Origin: Aureobasidium sp. EXF-3400
Lineage: Eukaryota; Ascomycota; Dothideomycetes; Dothideales; Saccotheciaceae
DNA: 64,000 bases
Reading direction: 5' to 3'
Assembly: GCA_024195585.1 (NCBI GenBank)
Contig: SWBL01000134.1
Location: forward strand, 57,040-121,039
Shown here: positions 21,743-32,564 of the stretch, in pieces
Layout: every line of letters begins with the position of its first letter
How positions within the stretch are numbered: position 1 is the stretch's first letter
The notes under the pieces: model-generated
The model's database searches: none
The model's input: the letters and a program-made list of their open reading frames with translations, nothing else
Told to the model about the DNA's origin: nothing
Position numbers and translations under genes: made by a program

Positions 21743-23384
21743 TCAGTGTCTCCAGATATCGACACGGGTGGGCGATTCGGCTCTGTAGTCGTAGTCTTTG
21801 ACGCCACTTCCTTCTGTTGCCCACTGGTTGCCTTCGACAGAAGATCTTTGCGCAGGGCGGGCAGTATCACTGCCAGGCTCCAGCTTGTAGCCATGAATTG
21901 GCTCGTCCAGAGTCTTGTGGGCCTTGATAAGTCCTCCGGTCATATCCAAGAGTATATCGCTGTAGCCTTCACGACGAGCCACATCGCACTTTGCTCCAGA
22001 CGAGCTCGCTTCGAAATGGGCAACAAGAGAACTGAGCTTGGGGAATTCCTTCAGACAAACTGGGCATAGGTTGCGCTGTGCAGCATGTGACTCGCGCATA
22101 TGATCGCCAACTTCCTGAGGCGTCTCGAAACGTCTCTTGCAGCTCTCAAAGGGGCACTGGTAGGGAGGAGCATGATCGTTAGTAACGTCTGGGCAGTAGA
22201 AGAATTCAGGTTGGAAGTCAGTGTGGGAAGGGTCCCAAAAGTGTGATGTGAAGATGTTGTTTTTATCGTCTTCTTCCTTATTGCGCTGGTGAGAAGCATT
22301 GATGGCATCCCAATTGGCAATCGCTTTTGCCTTGTAACGCCCGAAAAGCTTCTGAGGAACATTAGGGATGGACCATGGTTTGACTGGTGTAGCGGGGCCT
22401 GTGCTATCTTCATCGTCGCTGTCTGTGATTGCAGCGCTGCTAGAAAAACCGATAGTGTCTTCGTTGATACTCTCAGCATAACCAAAGGATGAGTCGCTGT
22501 CGTCGGTGGAGCTGATCGAGATGCTCTTGAAAGAGTGACTTAATTGACTGACATCAGTGCTGAGCAGCTCTGGCCATTCGACTTCGGATTGGCTCGTAGT
22601 TGAAGATAACTGTGGGCTCAAAGGTGGCTGGCCACTGAACTGACTGTGGTCGCTTTGACTGAGCAACTCGATGCTGACACCACCGCTCATGTCATCGATC
22701 TCTCTGGGAAATGGCTGGCCAGTTGCGATAGGAAGGCCCCTCATGTTTTTCTTGAAGCTTTCGGGGTCATCCAAGATCAGTTTGATCATGCGCTTGTGCT
22801 CACGCTCCTGTCTGAGAGCCAGAGGCTTGAAGTATGCACAGAAACCCCCTTCGATATGGCTAATGAGTTGACTGGCGCGGCCGAAGATAGAACCACATCC
22901 TTCGCGATGGTCATTGCCCTTTTCATCTCGAACGATGAGATAGCCTTTGCAGACGATATGTTGATCGGCTTGGTGCATCTGTCGTATGGATTAAAATTAG
23001 CGTGGTCGACTCTCTGAAGTGTCATCACCGACGTACCTTCTTGCGATGGATATCTCTACCAGATAGACTGTCAAAGTCCACACCACAGAACTCACAAACG
23101 ATGTGGTTCAGCTTCTTTGGTTTCTCAAACATACGTTCGCCGACGATCCATGGAAGCATAGTCTCGACTTTGTGTGCAAGAAGCTCTTCCCATGTCTTGC
23201 CATGGAAGTCACACTTCACAAAGCCCCTCTGGATTCTCTCATAGCCAGGATCCTTGCCACAGTAGTAAGGATGACGTTTCTTGTCCTTGAGGTGAGCTTT
23301 CATCTCGCGCTCTGTGTCGAAAGAGTGAAAGCAATCATCATAACTGCACTTGAAGTCTTTGAGCGGCGTCAATTGTACTGCCAT
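21743..23384 (-). CDS. C2H2 zinc-finger protein
   Basis: Exon 1 is 23384-23037 and exon 2 is 22978-21743, giving 527 residues. The intron joins GRDIHRKK to MHQADQHIVC in phase 0. Several C2H2-like units are visible: CSYDDC with H..H at the N-terminus, CEFCGVDF with DIHRKKMH, CPFESCKRRF with HMRESH, and CPVCLKEF with HF followed by a late Cys. The middle (about 215-310) is Ser/Asp-rich and acidic. It is probably nuclear and nucleic-acid binding, but the spacing is irregular and no target can be inferred. The frame stays open upstream to 23723, which would add 113 residues, mostly Ser/Leu. I prefer the ATG at 23384 because the first finger begins about ten residues later. Confidence 0.78.
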
Positions 23385-24047
23385 ATTGCTTGAAAGTTGT
23401 GTTGAGAGGTTGGCTTTGTTGTTGATGTTCAACGACGAGAGTTTTCTTCTAGGAACCAGGCATAGGTCGAGTATTGGAGAGGGAAGTAAAGGTTGAAGCA
23501 ACAAGATAGAAGAGTCGGAGGTAGACACCTTGAAGATAAAGCGTTGAGAGCCAGTAGTGAAAGACGGAAGATCAAAGCTGGATAATGAAGAAATATTGGA
23601 TGTGAGAGACGTTGGCAAGAGTGATGATGTGTGGTAAGCCGTGTCGGAGGAAAGAGCTCTGGAGGAAATTGAGGCAGCCACAGAGAGCTCTGTGACTGAA
23701 TTGGATTTGTGAGGAAGTAACAAACGACTGACAGGCAGTCAGATCGGTGAGGAGTTTGCAGGTAGTGAGAGAAATTATTTGATCAAGCAAGTGCGAGCTA
23801 CAACGAGGGAAAGTGACGAGGGATTGTTTTGCTTGTTATTTTTGACTTGTTTGCTCAGAAAATGAGTGACGCGTATCTAGCGGATTGGCTTGAAAGCTAG
23901 TAGTTGGTCCAACAAGACGATCGCGTTGTAGTGAAGGTGAATAGTATTGCTTGCAAGCAACACTTAGGGGCGACGATATGTGCTTCCTTACGTCTGTGTT
24001 GTTGACTTGCACCGATCAAGGAGGTAACAAGACCAAACAGAGTCTGT
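23385..24047. other. Intergenic region upstream of the zinc-finger gene
   Basis: Contains the promoter of the zinc-finger gene and the 3' end region of the next minus-strand gene. The zinc-finger frame is open to 23723, so part may be coding. Nothing else recognised. Confidence 0.45.
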
Positions 24048-24575
24048 TCAGATGCCAAAACATCCAAAGCGTGTCTTACGCTTCTGATTCTTTCCAGTTG
24101 ATGCCTTCTCCACCGTGACCTTCACCGAGTCTCTCTTGCGTCCATTGCCCTGAGACATTTCCTGCTCCTGTTTCTTCTGCATGATCTGCTGACGAATTCT
24201 TTCTTGCCTTTCGCGAACACTTAAAGGGCGGTCGTCTCTAAGGTTGTAACGACTACCAGTAAGCATGTTACCACTGGGACTCCTGACCTGCAGATTGTCA
24301 AGTTGTGCGGGATCAATCAGCTCCGAGTAGCGGCGGATGAGTGGTCTTGCGGGCTTTGGATGTGTGATGCCAGATTCCATTTCATCATTGGTCAAAGACT
24401 TGCTCGTTGCTTCCTTGGCGCAGTGGGAAGTTTGTTGAGGCTCGCATGCAGAAAGATCGTGAAAGCCAGGGCTGCGAGGTAAGCTCATCTGGGTGGAAGT
24501 GTCATCATCCATGTTGAAGGATGTGATGGAGTTGCTTGAATAGCAAGCTGCTGTCTTCGAGATGAGGTTGCCCAT
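24048..24575 (-). CDS. Small predicted N-myristoylated protein (function unknown)
   Basis: A 175-residue single-exon ORF. The start MGNLISKT has Gly2, Ser6 and Lys7, the consensus for N-myristoylation. A cysteine at position 11 could be palmitoylated. The middle carries PLIRRYSELIDPAQL and a charged helical stretch (VRERQERIRQQIMQKKQEQE). The C-terminus is polybasic (KNQKRKTRFG) and ends in CFGI, a Cys four residues from the end resembling but not matching a good CaaX box. Together these suggest a peripheral membrane protein held by lipid and basic residues. I do not recognise a family. The gene lies between the zinc-finger gene and cyanase, all on the minus strand. Confidence 0.65.
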   Translation of the reverse strand: MGNLISKTAACYSSNSITSFNMDDDTSTQMSLPRSPGFHDLSACEPQQTSHCAKEATSKSLTNDEMESGITHPKPARPLIRRYSELIDPAQLDNLQVRSPSGNMLTGSRYNLRDDRPLSVRERQERIRQQIMQKKQEQEMSQGNGRKRDSVKVTVEKASTGKNQKRKTRFGCFGI

Positions 24576-24936
24576 CGTGTCTGCTCTGGATTAGTATCGC
24601 CGTGTCTTGGTTGTCTGCTATAGAATGTACCTGGCTGTTGCTGATCTGCCGGAATAATTGGTAAGTCTTCTAGGAGGTGGATGCACGTTAATGGGGTTGA
24701 TGAGAAGCGCTAGCTTGAGTGGTTGCAAAGGTGTTGCGCGAGTGAAGATGTGTTATTGCGCCTCTGACAATCACACATACACACTCCGAACTTCTCACGT
24801 CTTCCACAACTCGATGACCCGCCGCATCGGAAACTCTTGCCGGTCAATGCTTTTCTGTTCACATGATTGGATGCAGGACGCGTAAGATCAGGATGGATGA
24901 TATCGTTCAATTCGTATCTAGAAGAGGAATATTGGT
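24576..24936. other. Intergenic region between cyanase and the myristoylated-protein gene
   Basis: About 360 bases holding the cyanase 3' UTR and the downstream promoter. No other feature seen. Confidence 0.5.
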
Positions 24937-25556
24937 TTAGAATCTCGAGTAAGGCAGCCTAGAGTGTGTAGATTAGCAATGGTCGTCGCCAGAAAATGAG
25001 GCATGGTGCAAACTCACCACTTTCCCCTGAGAGTAATGACAGCCCAATCACCCTTCTCATCGGTTTCCTTCTCGACCTTGGTGCTGAAGCTGATGGCACT
25101 CATGATACCATCGCCAAACTTCTCGTTCAGAATGGCCTTGTATGCATAGCCGTAGTTCTGAACAATTTCGTAGAGTCTGTAGACCAGAGGCTCCCTTGGT
25201 GGCATCTCCATCTGGCGTCCGCGGTCTGGGTAGCCAGAGAGCTGTGACTCGAGCAACGACTCGTCGAGCTCGAGAACCTTGGCCAAGTTCTTGACATCCT
25301 CTGGGGAAGCTCTGGCTTGTCCATAGAAGAGTGCTGCGACAGCAACTTCCTCACGTCCGAGGGCTTTGGCAATGGTTTCAAAGGAGAGGTTCTTGTTCTT
25401 CTTGGCCTCAAAAAGAGTAGGCGATGAAGACGGTAGGCGAGGCACAATCGAGGTCTGGGTATACTGTGTCAATGGCAGTTTACACAAGGATGATACTATC
25501 AATCATACATCGAGAGTAGCAATAGGATGACCTGAAGAAGTTCCAGAGGCCGACAT
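24937..25556 (-). CDS. cyn1: Cyanate hydratase (cyanase)
   Basis: Catalyses bicarbonate-dependent decomposition of cyanate to ammonia and CO2. Exons are 25556-25509, 25454-25018 and 24958-24937, giving 168 residues, the normal family size. Exon 1 encodes [16 protein letters not shown]. The last intron restores the conserved end GKWLPYSRF, which a simple ORF would miss by stopping at GKW. Helix-turn-helix-like N-terminal domain: [20 protein letters not shown]. The active-site Arg and Glu are in [12 protein letters not shown] and the Ser in GIMSAISF, matching the decameric E. coli enzyme's catalytic set. Intron 1 has two in-phase acceptors nine bases apart (exon starts 25454 or 25463); the first gives the better family spacing. 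Confidence 0.93.
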
Positions 25557-26593
25557 CTTGGTCTTGGATGAAGCTGTAGCTCTGGTACGGAGAGATTGCT
25601 GGGCTAGAATCACGGAGGGACGGACGAGGGCTGAAGCGCGAGGGGTTGCACGGGATGCAAATCTGGCTGATAGCGGGAGCATGATGGGTTAAATACTTGA
25701 CCTGCAGTAGATTGCCAATGGTTCGATGCCCGAGGTTCTTCTGGAAGTGGAAGCTCAGCTTCTTGACGCTCAACGGACGTGTCTCGGCCATCATCTTGCT
25801 GCGTCACTGTGACTTTCACCTTGATTTGGAACGAGCCCTCAATCGTTGGTGTCATCGATGCGGGGCAAGTTTGATAAGCAACGACCCTTAGACGCCCGTA
25901 CTCGTGCTTCTCCGGCAGACATGCAACTCTAGTTTTACTGAGGAGGTATGTGAATGAAAGGATAGCATAGGGACTTACGAGTGACTACACGTAGCTGGCC
26001 CTACGAATACTCTGAACCAAGTTTTGGTAAACCTACCGTCTTGCTCTACTGTGCTTCTCGAACTACGGAACTATCAGCCTTGCCATGCTATCAAGCTTCT
26101 GTTAAGTCCGAAATTACCGGCGCGGAGGAGTTCAACCGACAGAACTCAAATTCGATATAAATCCTGAGTAGTTTTACAGAAATGTGTTCAATCTTTCGTG
26201 AGCTACTACTCTCTGCTCAAATCTCGCTTCTATTCGGTCCCAGTTGTTACGATTCTGACACAGAAATCTCGGAAAGCTTCACACTTCGAGCGGGTTGTCT
26301 AAACACTAGGTGTGACGGAGTGCTCAGCCTCTATTGACTACCTCGTGCTTGATCAAGACTTGCCTTCAAGGTGAAAACGAGCATAGCTAGCGGTGTTGTC
26401 TTTGTAGGTTGGCAAATGTAGATTATGAGCAGTGGACAACTATAGAGGTTTACGAGCACAAATATGCAATGGCCATGAAGGCGGTCTAGGTGACGACGTA
26501 CTCAAATCTTGGCGAGCTCGCCGCGTTTCAGGAGCTGTAGTTAATATATGACTTGACCTCCCACAACCTCGACCAAGGCCGAACAACAACACA
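25557..26593. other. Divergent promoter region of cyanase and phospholipase D
   Basis: About 1 kb between two divergent genes. No repeat, RNA gene or convincing ORF. A TATA-like TATAAAT occurs near 26155. Confidence 0.45.
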
Positions 26594-29177
26594 ATGGCCT
26601 TCCTCTTCGACAAAGTGCACAAAGCAGTGCACGAGATCGGTAACGACCTCAAAGACAAGTTCTCCGAGCATGGACAGACTCAAAGCGCAGGCGCCAACGA
26701 GCAATATGGTCAGGGTGATTACAATGACCCCCATGAGACGCATCGCTTCCAGAGCTTTGCACCACACAGAATTGGAAACGAAGTCAAGTGGTACGTTGAC
26801 GGTGCTGGATATATGCATGCTGTAAGCATGGCACTTGAAAGAGCTCGCGAAACAATCTGGATCATGGACTGGTGGTTATCACCAGAGCTGTACCTAAGAC
26901 GTCCTCCTGCTCAGAATGAACAATACCGTGTTGACCGTATGCTGCAAGCTGCAGCTGAAAGGGGTGTTCAAGTAAGTGTCGCCAGCTGATGCCTTGGACC
27001 GGCCCATTTTCCATCCAGAATCCCTCCCTGTTTTCCTTGACTCATCCTTCTTTATGATTACTACTTTTCTGCCTACACTGTCTACAAAATCTGCGTACAT
27101 TGAGTACTGACATAGATAGGTCAACATACTTATCTACAAGGAAGTCACTCAAGCCTTAACACGTAAGTGCCTGAACCCCGTTTTACCAGATTTTCTACAT
27201 TCACTTCTTCCACGCTCGGTCGACCGCGTTTCTTCGAGTCTGATTCGATTTGGAATGGATGTGACTTTTAAGTCGTTGGAAATTCTCGAGGAGACGAACC
27301 CACTAATCGACCCCCCTATCACAGTCTCTTCAGCCCACACCAAGCATGCTCTCGAACAACTACACCCCAATATTCGTGTATTCCGTCATCCCGATCATCT
27401 CCCGGATACACAGGTCCTGGCTTCGTCTTTTTTGTCATCTATACAAGGAATGAAGGTCACCGCAGCCAATTTGGCCAAATTACCCGGCGATGCCATCAAG
27501 TCTGTCTATGGTATGAACGAAGACACTGTTCTCTACTGGGCTCACCATGAAAAATTATGCCTTATCGACGACCATATAGCGTTCATGGGAGGCCTGGATT
27601 TATGCTATGGTCGGTGGGACACCAACCAGCACTCAATTTCCGACGCCCACCCCAGTGATCTCAACCAAATCATCTTCCCAGGGCAAGACTATAACAATGC
27701 ACGAATCTTAGACTTCAGTGACGTCGCCCACTGGGATCAAAATAAACTTGATCGTCGCTACAACTCTCGGATGGGCTGGTCCGATTTGTCCATCTCCCTT
27801 GCTGGACCTGTTGTGGAGGACCTCCGTAGACACTTTGCCGAGCGCTGGAACTTCATTTACAACGAGAAGTACAGGTCTAAAAACGAGAACGATAGATATG
27901 GGCCCCTACATGTTCTAGAGTCAAGAACAGGAATCGTGCATCATGAATACCCTTCCGCACCCGGAGCTCCACTTCCTGAGCACATGCGCGAACGCATGAT
28001 GGAACGCTGGGAAGAGGGTCGCGAGCGTATGGAGGGTTTCAGGGATCAAGTGAGACACCACTTCCCATCCAGCGGACACCCTCCGCCACCTCCTGGAATG
28101 CCTTGTCAAATCATGAGATCCTGCTCAAAATGGTCGCATGGCACCAAGATTGAGCACTCGATCCAAAATGCTTATATTGAGGTGATCCGAAACAGTCATC
28201 ATTTCATCTACATCGAGAACCAGTTCTTCATTACAGCCACTGGTGATTCGCAACGCCCTATCAAGAATCAAATTGGTGCTGCTATAGTCGAACGTATCAT
28301 CCGTGCTGCACGCGAAGGAGAACCCTATCAAGTCATTGTCATCATGCCCGCCATCCCTGCCTTTGCTGGTGATTTGAAGAGCGACGAAGCACTGGGCACG
28401 AGAGAAATTATGGAACTCCAATATGACAGCATCAACAGAGGCGGCCACAGCATCATGGAAAGCATTGCGAGAGAAGGCATTGACCCTATGCAATACATTC
28501 GTTTCTACAATCTCAGAAACTACGACCGCATCAACTCGAGTGGAGCCATGCGCGAGGCAGAACAGCAAAGTGGTGTGAGCTACGACGACGCGAGACAAGA
28601 GTACGATCAGCGTTATGGTGGTAGCGATCAGTATGCCCAGGAGGGTGCTTACAACAATGAGTATCAGCAGTATGATGGAGGAGCTTATGACGACCAGGGC
28701 GGACAGTACAACCGCTTCCAGCGTTACCAACAGGCCACTCAGAGCATGGGTAACCATTCGGGTCTTGGGAGTGGACGCTGGGACTCGGTCGCAGAGTGCT
28801 ACATGCTCAACGGCGAAGATATTCGTAACGTGCCTTGGGAAGATGGCACGACCGATGAGATGGACGCATTCGTGTCTGAGCTGCTCTACGTACACAGCAA
28901 GCTCTTGATTGCTGACGATCGGGTCGTCATTTGCGGTTCAGCCAACCTGAACGACCGCAGTCAAATTGGTGACCACGACAGCGAGATAGCAATCTGCATC
29001 GAAGACCCCCGTGAGATCGACTCTTACATGGCTGGTCGTCCCTGGAGAGCAACCGAGTTTGCCGCCAGTCTCCGTCGACAACTCTTCCGCAAACATCTCG
29101 GACTGCTACCACCACAAGATTTCACCAGACCCGATCGCAATTTCGAGCCTATCGGAGTATCCAACGCGTACGACTAG
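26594..29177 (+). CDS. Phospholipase D (HKD family), reading frame ends early at an in-frame TAG
   Basis: Hydrolyses phosphatidylcholine to phosphatidic acid and choline, acting on membranes. Exons are 26594-26971, 27120-27162 and 27325-29177, giving 757 residues. Both catalytic HxKxxxxD motifs are intact: HEKLCLID (His215) and HSKLLIAD (His664). The family segments DWWLSPELYLRRPP, YKEVTQAL and IENQFFI are also present. There is no PX or PH domain, as in the short filamentous-fungal PLDs. Residues about 480-545 are an inserted Gln/Tyr/Gly-rich stretch. The frame stops at TAG 29175-29177 after VSNAYD, but the same frame continues with the conserved PLD C-terminus to 29582. The true product may therefore be about 892 residues (see the next entry). 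The gene converges on VPS16. Confidence 0.9.
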
Positions 29178-29582
29178 GGAAGTCGCGAGGATGAAGCTGT
29201 TGTTGATCCATTGAGCTTGGACTTCCTGTCTTTGTGGAACACTACTGCTCGTACTAATACTGAGGCTTTCGAGCGCGTCTTCCATCCCGTGCCCTCAGAC
29301 AAGGTCCGCAACTGGAAACAATACGACGAATACTTCTCGAGATTCTTCCCTACCGGTAAGGACGCCAAGGAAGAAAAGGGCAAGGATGCAGAGAAGCCTA
29401 GTCAGTGGAAGCTTGGTCACGTTGTAGCGGAGGATTTTCCTGGCGGCGTGGCAGAGGTCAAGGACGTGTTGAGCATGGTTCGTGGTACGCTGGTCGAGAT
29501 GCCACTGCTCTTCTTGAAGGAGGAGGATATTGCCAAGGAGGGCCTCACACTCAATGCCATGACGGAGGAGATTTATACCTAA
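29178..29582 (+). other. In-frame conserved PLD C-terminus beyond the TAG codon
   Basis: A 134-codon open stretch in exactly the same frame as PLD exon 3, separated from it only by the TAG at 29175. It begins GSREDEAVVDP and ends in LVEMPLLFLKEEDIAKEGL then LNAMTEEIYT and TAA. I recognise this as the usual C-terminus of filamentous-fungal PLDs. It has no in-frame ATG near its start and no promoter of its own. Options are a base-call error, a recent nonsense mutation, stop-codon readthrough, or removal of a 21-base GT-AG segment (29157-29177) that would keep the frame but is far shorter than normal fungal introns. Confidence 0.8.
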
Positions 29583-29747
29583 GGGGAAGACTAGCATCAT
29601 AGGAGGCAAAAAGGGGACCGACGATATGATCTTTGTGACAAGCAGCATCGTAGATAGTAACTAAATGGTGAACGTCGAGGAGAAGCACGAATTGGGTTGT
29701 CTCCGAGACAGAAATTAGGTAGAAAGTACATACAAGGTCAGCTACGT

Positions 29748-32325
29748 CTACTTCTTCGACACTTGCTGAATCAGCCTCTCAACCTCTGTGGCTGCCTGAC
29801 CTGTAGCCTTCTCACGAAGCGACTCGAGCAATCTGAGGTTGCGAGCTTTTGCAGCTTCCTCGGCTGCGCGTACTATTGATCCACATTTGGTCCATAGCTC
29901 TACACGTTCCTCTACCGTGAGGTTCGTGCATTTGGGTATAAACAGAGATGCCAGTTTCGGATTGCCAGCAGACAGAATCTCGTTGATGAATGGCTGAGCC
30001 TTGATTAGTGTCATGCATCAACAAGAAAAGGGGAACATGAAAACTTACCTCCCAGCCGATAGGGCTCTTGCGAGTTTTTGACAAGTCCTCAAGCTCGCGC
30101 CAGTCACGACGTGAGACAAGTGCGCGCAAGCGAATCCACCAATACACCTTGTCTGAAACCTTGAACTCAGACTGAATCTTTTGACTTCTCTTCACATTGC
30201 CTAACCGAATGAGCTTGTATATCGTCTCATTGATGCTAAGGCCGCTGAAGTCTTCATCGAGATCCCGCTTGAATATGTCCTGGAGTTTGAGCAGCTTTTG
30301 CTCTTCCTCAATTGCTCGTACTTGTATTGATTGGTCTTTTGACTCTTGAAGAATTTTTGATGCCATCTTCAGTTTGTCGTTGCGAGCATTCGCATCGGCA
30401 ACATTGAGTGAATCCGACAGTAGGAGATTCGAACTATCAAGTCTTCGGTCGTCCTGGTAGAATAGATCTTTGAGCAGTTCCTGGTCTTGCTCCCAAGCAG
30501 AAGCTTCCACAAGGGCAGTCGCGACTGGTCGACCGTTGATTGTGCGGAAAAACGTAGCCAGTGGCAGCTTCTTTTTCAGGTGTAGCAACACATGATACAC
30601 CAAGTCAGTATCTCCACTCTCGATGGCCTTGTCTAAGGCAAGTGAATCCTCCTCTACGTTCAGCAGAAGTGGTACTTGCTTGCCAGCTCGTGGTTCGTGT
30701 TCGAGTAACTCTGTTGCAAGCTTACCACGGCCTTCCTCGTATGCTGTCTGTGCGATCTCCTCAAATGAAATGCCTCGTTTGCCTCGCAATCTATCTACGA
30801 TTTCGGCACAGATATCGTCCTCATCACTTGTGGAACTACGCACTTTTTGGCGTGCCCAATGTACATAGATTTTGTCAAGAGGCAAGTCAAGATGCTCAGA
30901 AATCTTGATCGCCAAAAGGTACTCCTTACGATTGACCAGCCTCTGAACCAAGTTCGCAGGTGTCAACCGGGTATATTGATCGAAACTGAGAGGCAGGCCA
31001 ATTTCGAAAAAGCGAACAGCATTGAGTACACGTAATGTCTCGCACATGTCGACAAACTCGTCGCTGTTGTATAAGTCAAGCACTGATTTGCCAAATGAGG
31101 CAGCCTTCAAAAGCTGTTTCTGCCAATGTACGCTGAACTCGTGGCCAGCTGCTCTGATACAGGTGTCAACAGCTTCGTCCAAGTTTGGTCGAATAAGTTG
31201 AATATTCTCGTCGGCTTTGGGAGATTTTCTGTCGAGCTGCTCTGCTGCATCAAGTAAGACTGAGGCAGGTGAGGTAGAGCCCAGCCTGAACGTGTCTTCA
31301 GAAACGTCTGGCACTTTCTGGATGAACTCGCAGACATCGTTTGTGAAGATGCGGATGCCGTCAATGTCGGGTGACAGGTGGACCCAAGAGTCGTAGTAGT
31401 GTTTGGAAGCAGCACCATTTGGGCCCACCAAATGCACCTCATCCTCCCAGGCCAGAACGACAGCATTGTTACCACACCATTGCAGATCTTTGGGAGGAGT
31501 CTTGACGCGCGAGTCGTATTCGGTTAGTCGGTTCTCGAAATCGCTACTGATGACCCAGACCTTGCCATCCTGGGTGTAGAGAGCGATGAATTTGGCGTTG
31601 GGAGCGACTGAAACGAGCTTGAAGGGGCCATTCTGTAGCTTGCGGTCCTGAGCCTCGGAGGCATCGACTATGACAATGGTATCGTCAATAGCCAGGATGG
31701 CTTCGACAGAGCGAGACAAAGTGAAGGCTGGGGGGATGACAGCCCATGACAAGATTTGGCCTTCTGGAGGAGTAGCAAGAAGGGTAGGACGAGGCTCATC
31801 GTAGCGCGAGACACAGACGAGCTGATTGTTTCCAAGGAGCGCAACAAAGCCTGAAGACCAGAAGCGGCACGAGACGACACCATGGTCGTCGGCGCCGTGT
31901 CCTAGGCTGAAGGGAATGAAGTCGCCGCTGAGGGCATGGTATATCCTGACGGTTCCATCGTTGGTGACAACAATCAATCTCTCGTCTTCAGACCAGGCGC
32001 AGCCCTGAATTGCGCCCTTGTCCCAGTTGATGCGGTGGATCAGTTTACCCGAGCAAGTGTAGAGGTCAATGGATGGGCGAGCAGCTTGGGTGCTGCGGTA
32101 AGCGTATAGTTTGGAGTCGTCGCGGTAGATTGCTATCTATGTGGCACTGTCAGTGCAGGCCATGGCCAAGTGGTTGTCTTGTGTACGTACGGCACCGGCC
32201 AGTGGAGCGCCGACTAGCACATGGTTCTCGAGTTCGAGCTCCGGGTCGAAGACGGATGTGTACAGCTGCGTCTTTCGGTAGAAGCGATCGCCGACTCTCT
32301 CCCAGTCCGCCGTGGCCTTCGACAT
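29748..32325 (-). CDS. VPS16: Vacuolar protein sorting-associated protein 16 (HOPS/CORVET core)
   Basis: Core subunit of the class C Vps complexes HOPS and CORVET, which tether endosomes and vacuoles and bind the Sec1/Munc18 protein Vps33. Exons are 32325-32191, 32136-30049 and 29993-29748, giving 822 residues, the expected length. The N-terminal beta-propeller half includes DWERVGDRFYRK, AIYRDDSKLYAYRS and GCAWSEDERLIVVTNDG. The C-terminal alpha-solenoid has DKVYWWIRLRALVSRRDW. The last intron joins KSPIGWE to PFINEILSAGNPKLASLF, a conserved junction. The gene overlaps nothing; its 3' end faces PLD with a 165-bp gap, and it shares a 239-bp divergent promoter with the Mg-chelatase-like gene. 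Confidence 0.95.
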
Positions 32326-32564
32326 TTCAGCAGCAGTTCATGCCTGCACCGTGAACCTTGGGGTCGTCGCTGTCGCTTGCGCATCGAGCCCATTGCGTAG
32401 CTGCTGGTCTGTGCGCCGGTAATTGCTTCCCCAGGAAGCCTCACTCGACCATGCACATCACCATCGTCCTTTCCCATGTCTTCACCTTTGACCTTGTACC
32501 AAATCCCAAGTAGACCGGATCCTGTCTGAAACTACTTGTTTTCTCAAGGGTTCCGCCCTTCGAC
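32326..32564. promoter_or_regulatory. Compact bidirectional promoter, VPS16 / Mg-chelatase-like gene
   Basis: Only 239 bases separate the two start codons, so both genes must be driven from this interval. I see no clear TATA box. Shared regulation is possible but not shown. Confidence 0.55.

Noticed and set aside
28125..28895. 256-codon minus-strand open frame
   Set aside because: Antisense shadow of the conserved second half of PLD, with low-complexity Leu/Val/Ser content.
24937..29582. Possible nitrogen or detoxification cluster linking cyanase, PLD and other genes
   Set aside because: The neighbouring genes have unrelated roles, and nitronate monooxygenase is more than 20 kb away. No shared promoter elements were seen.
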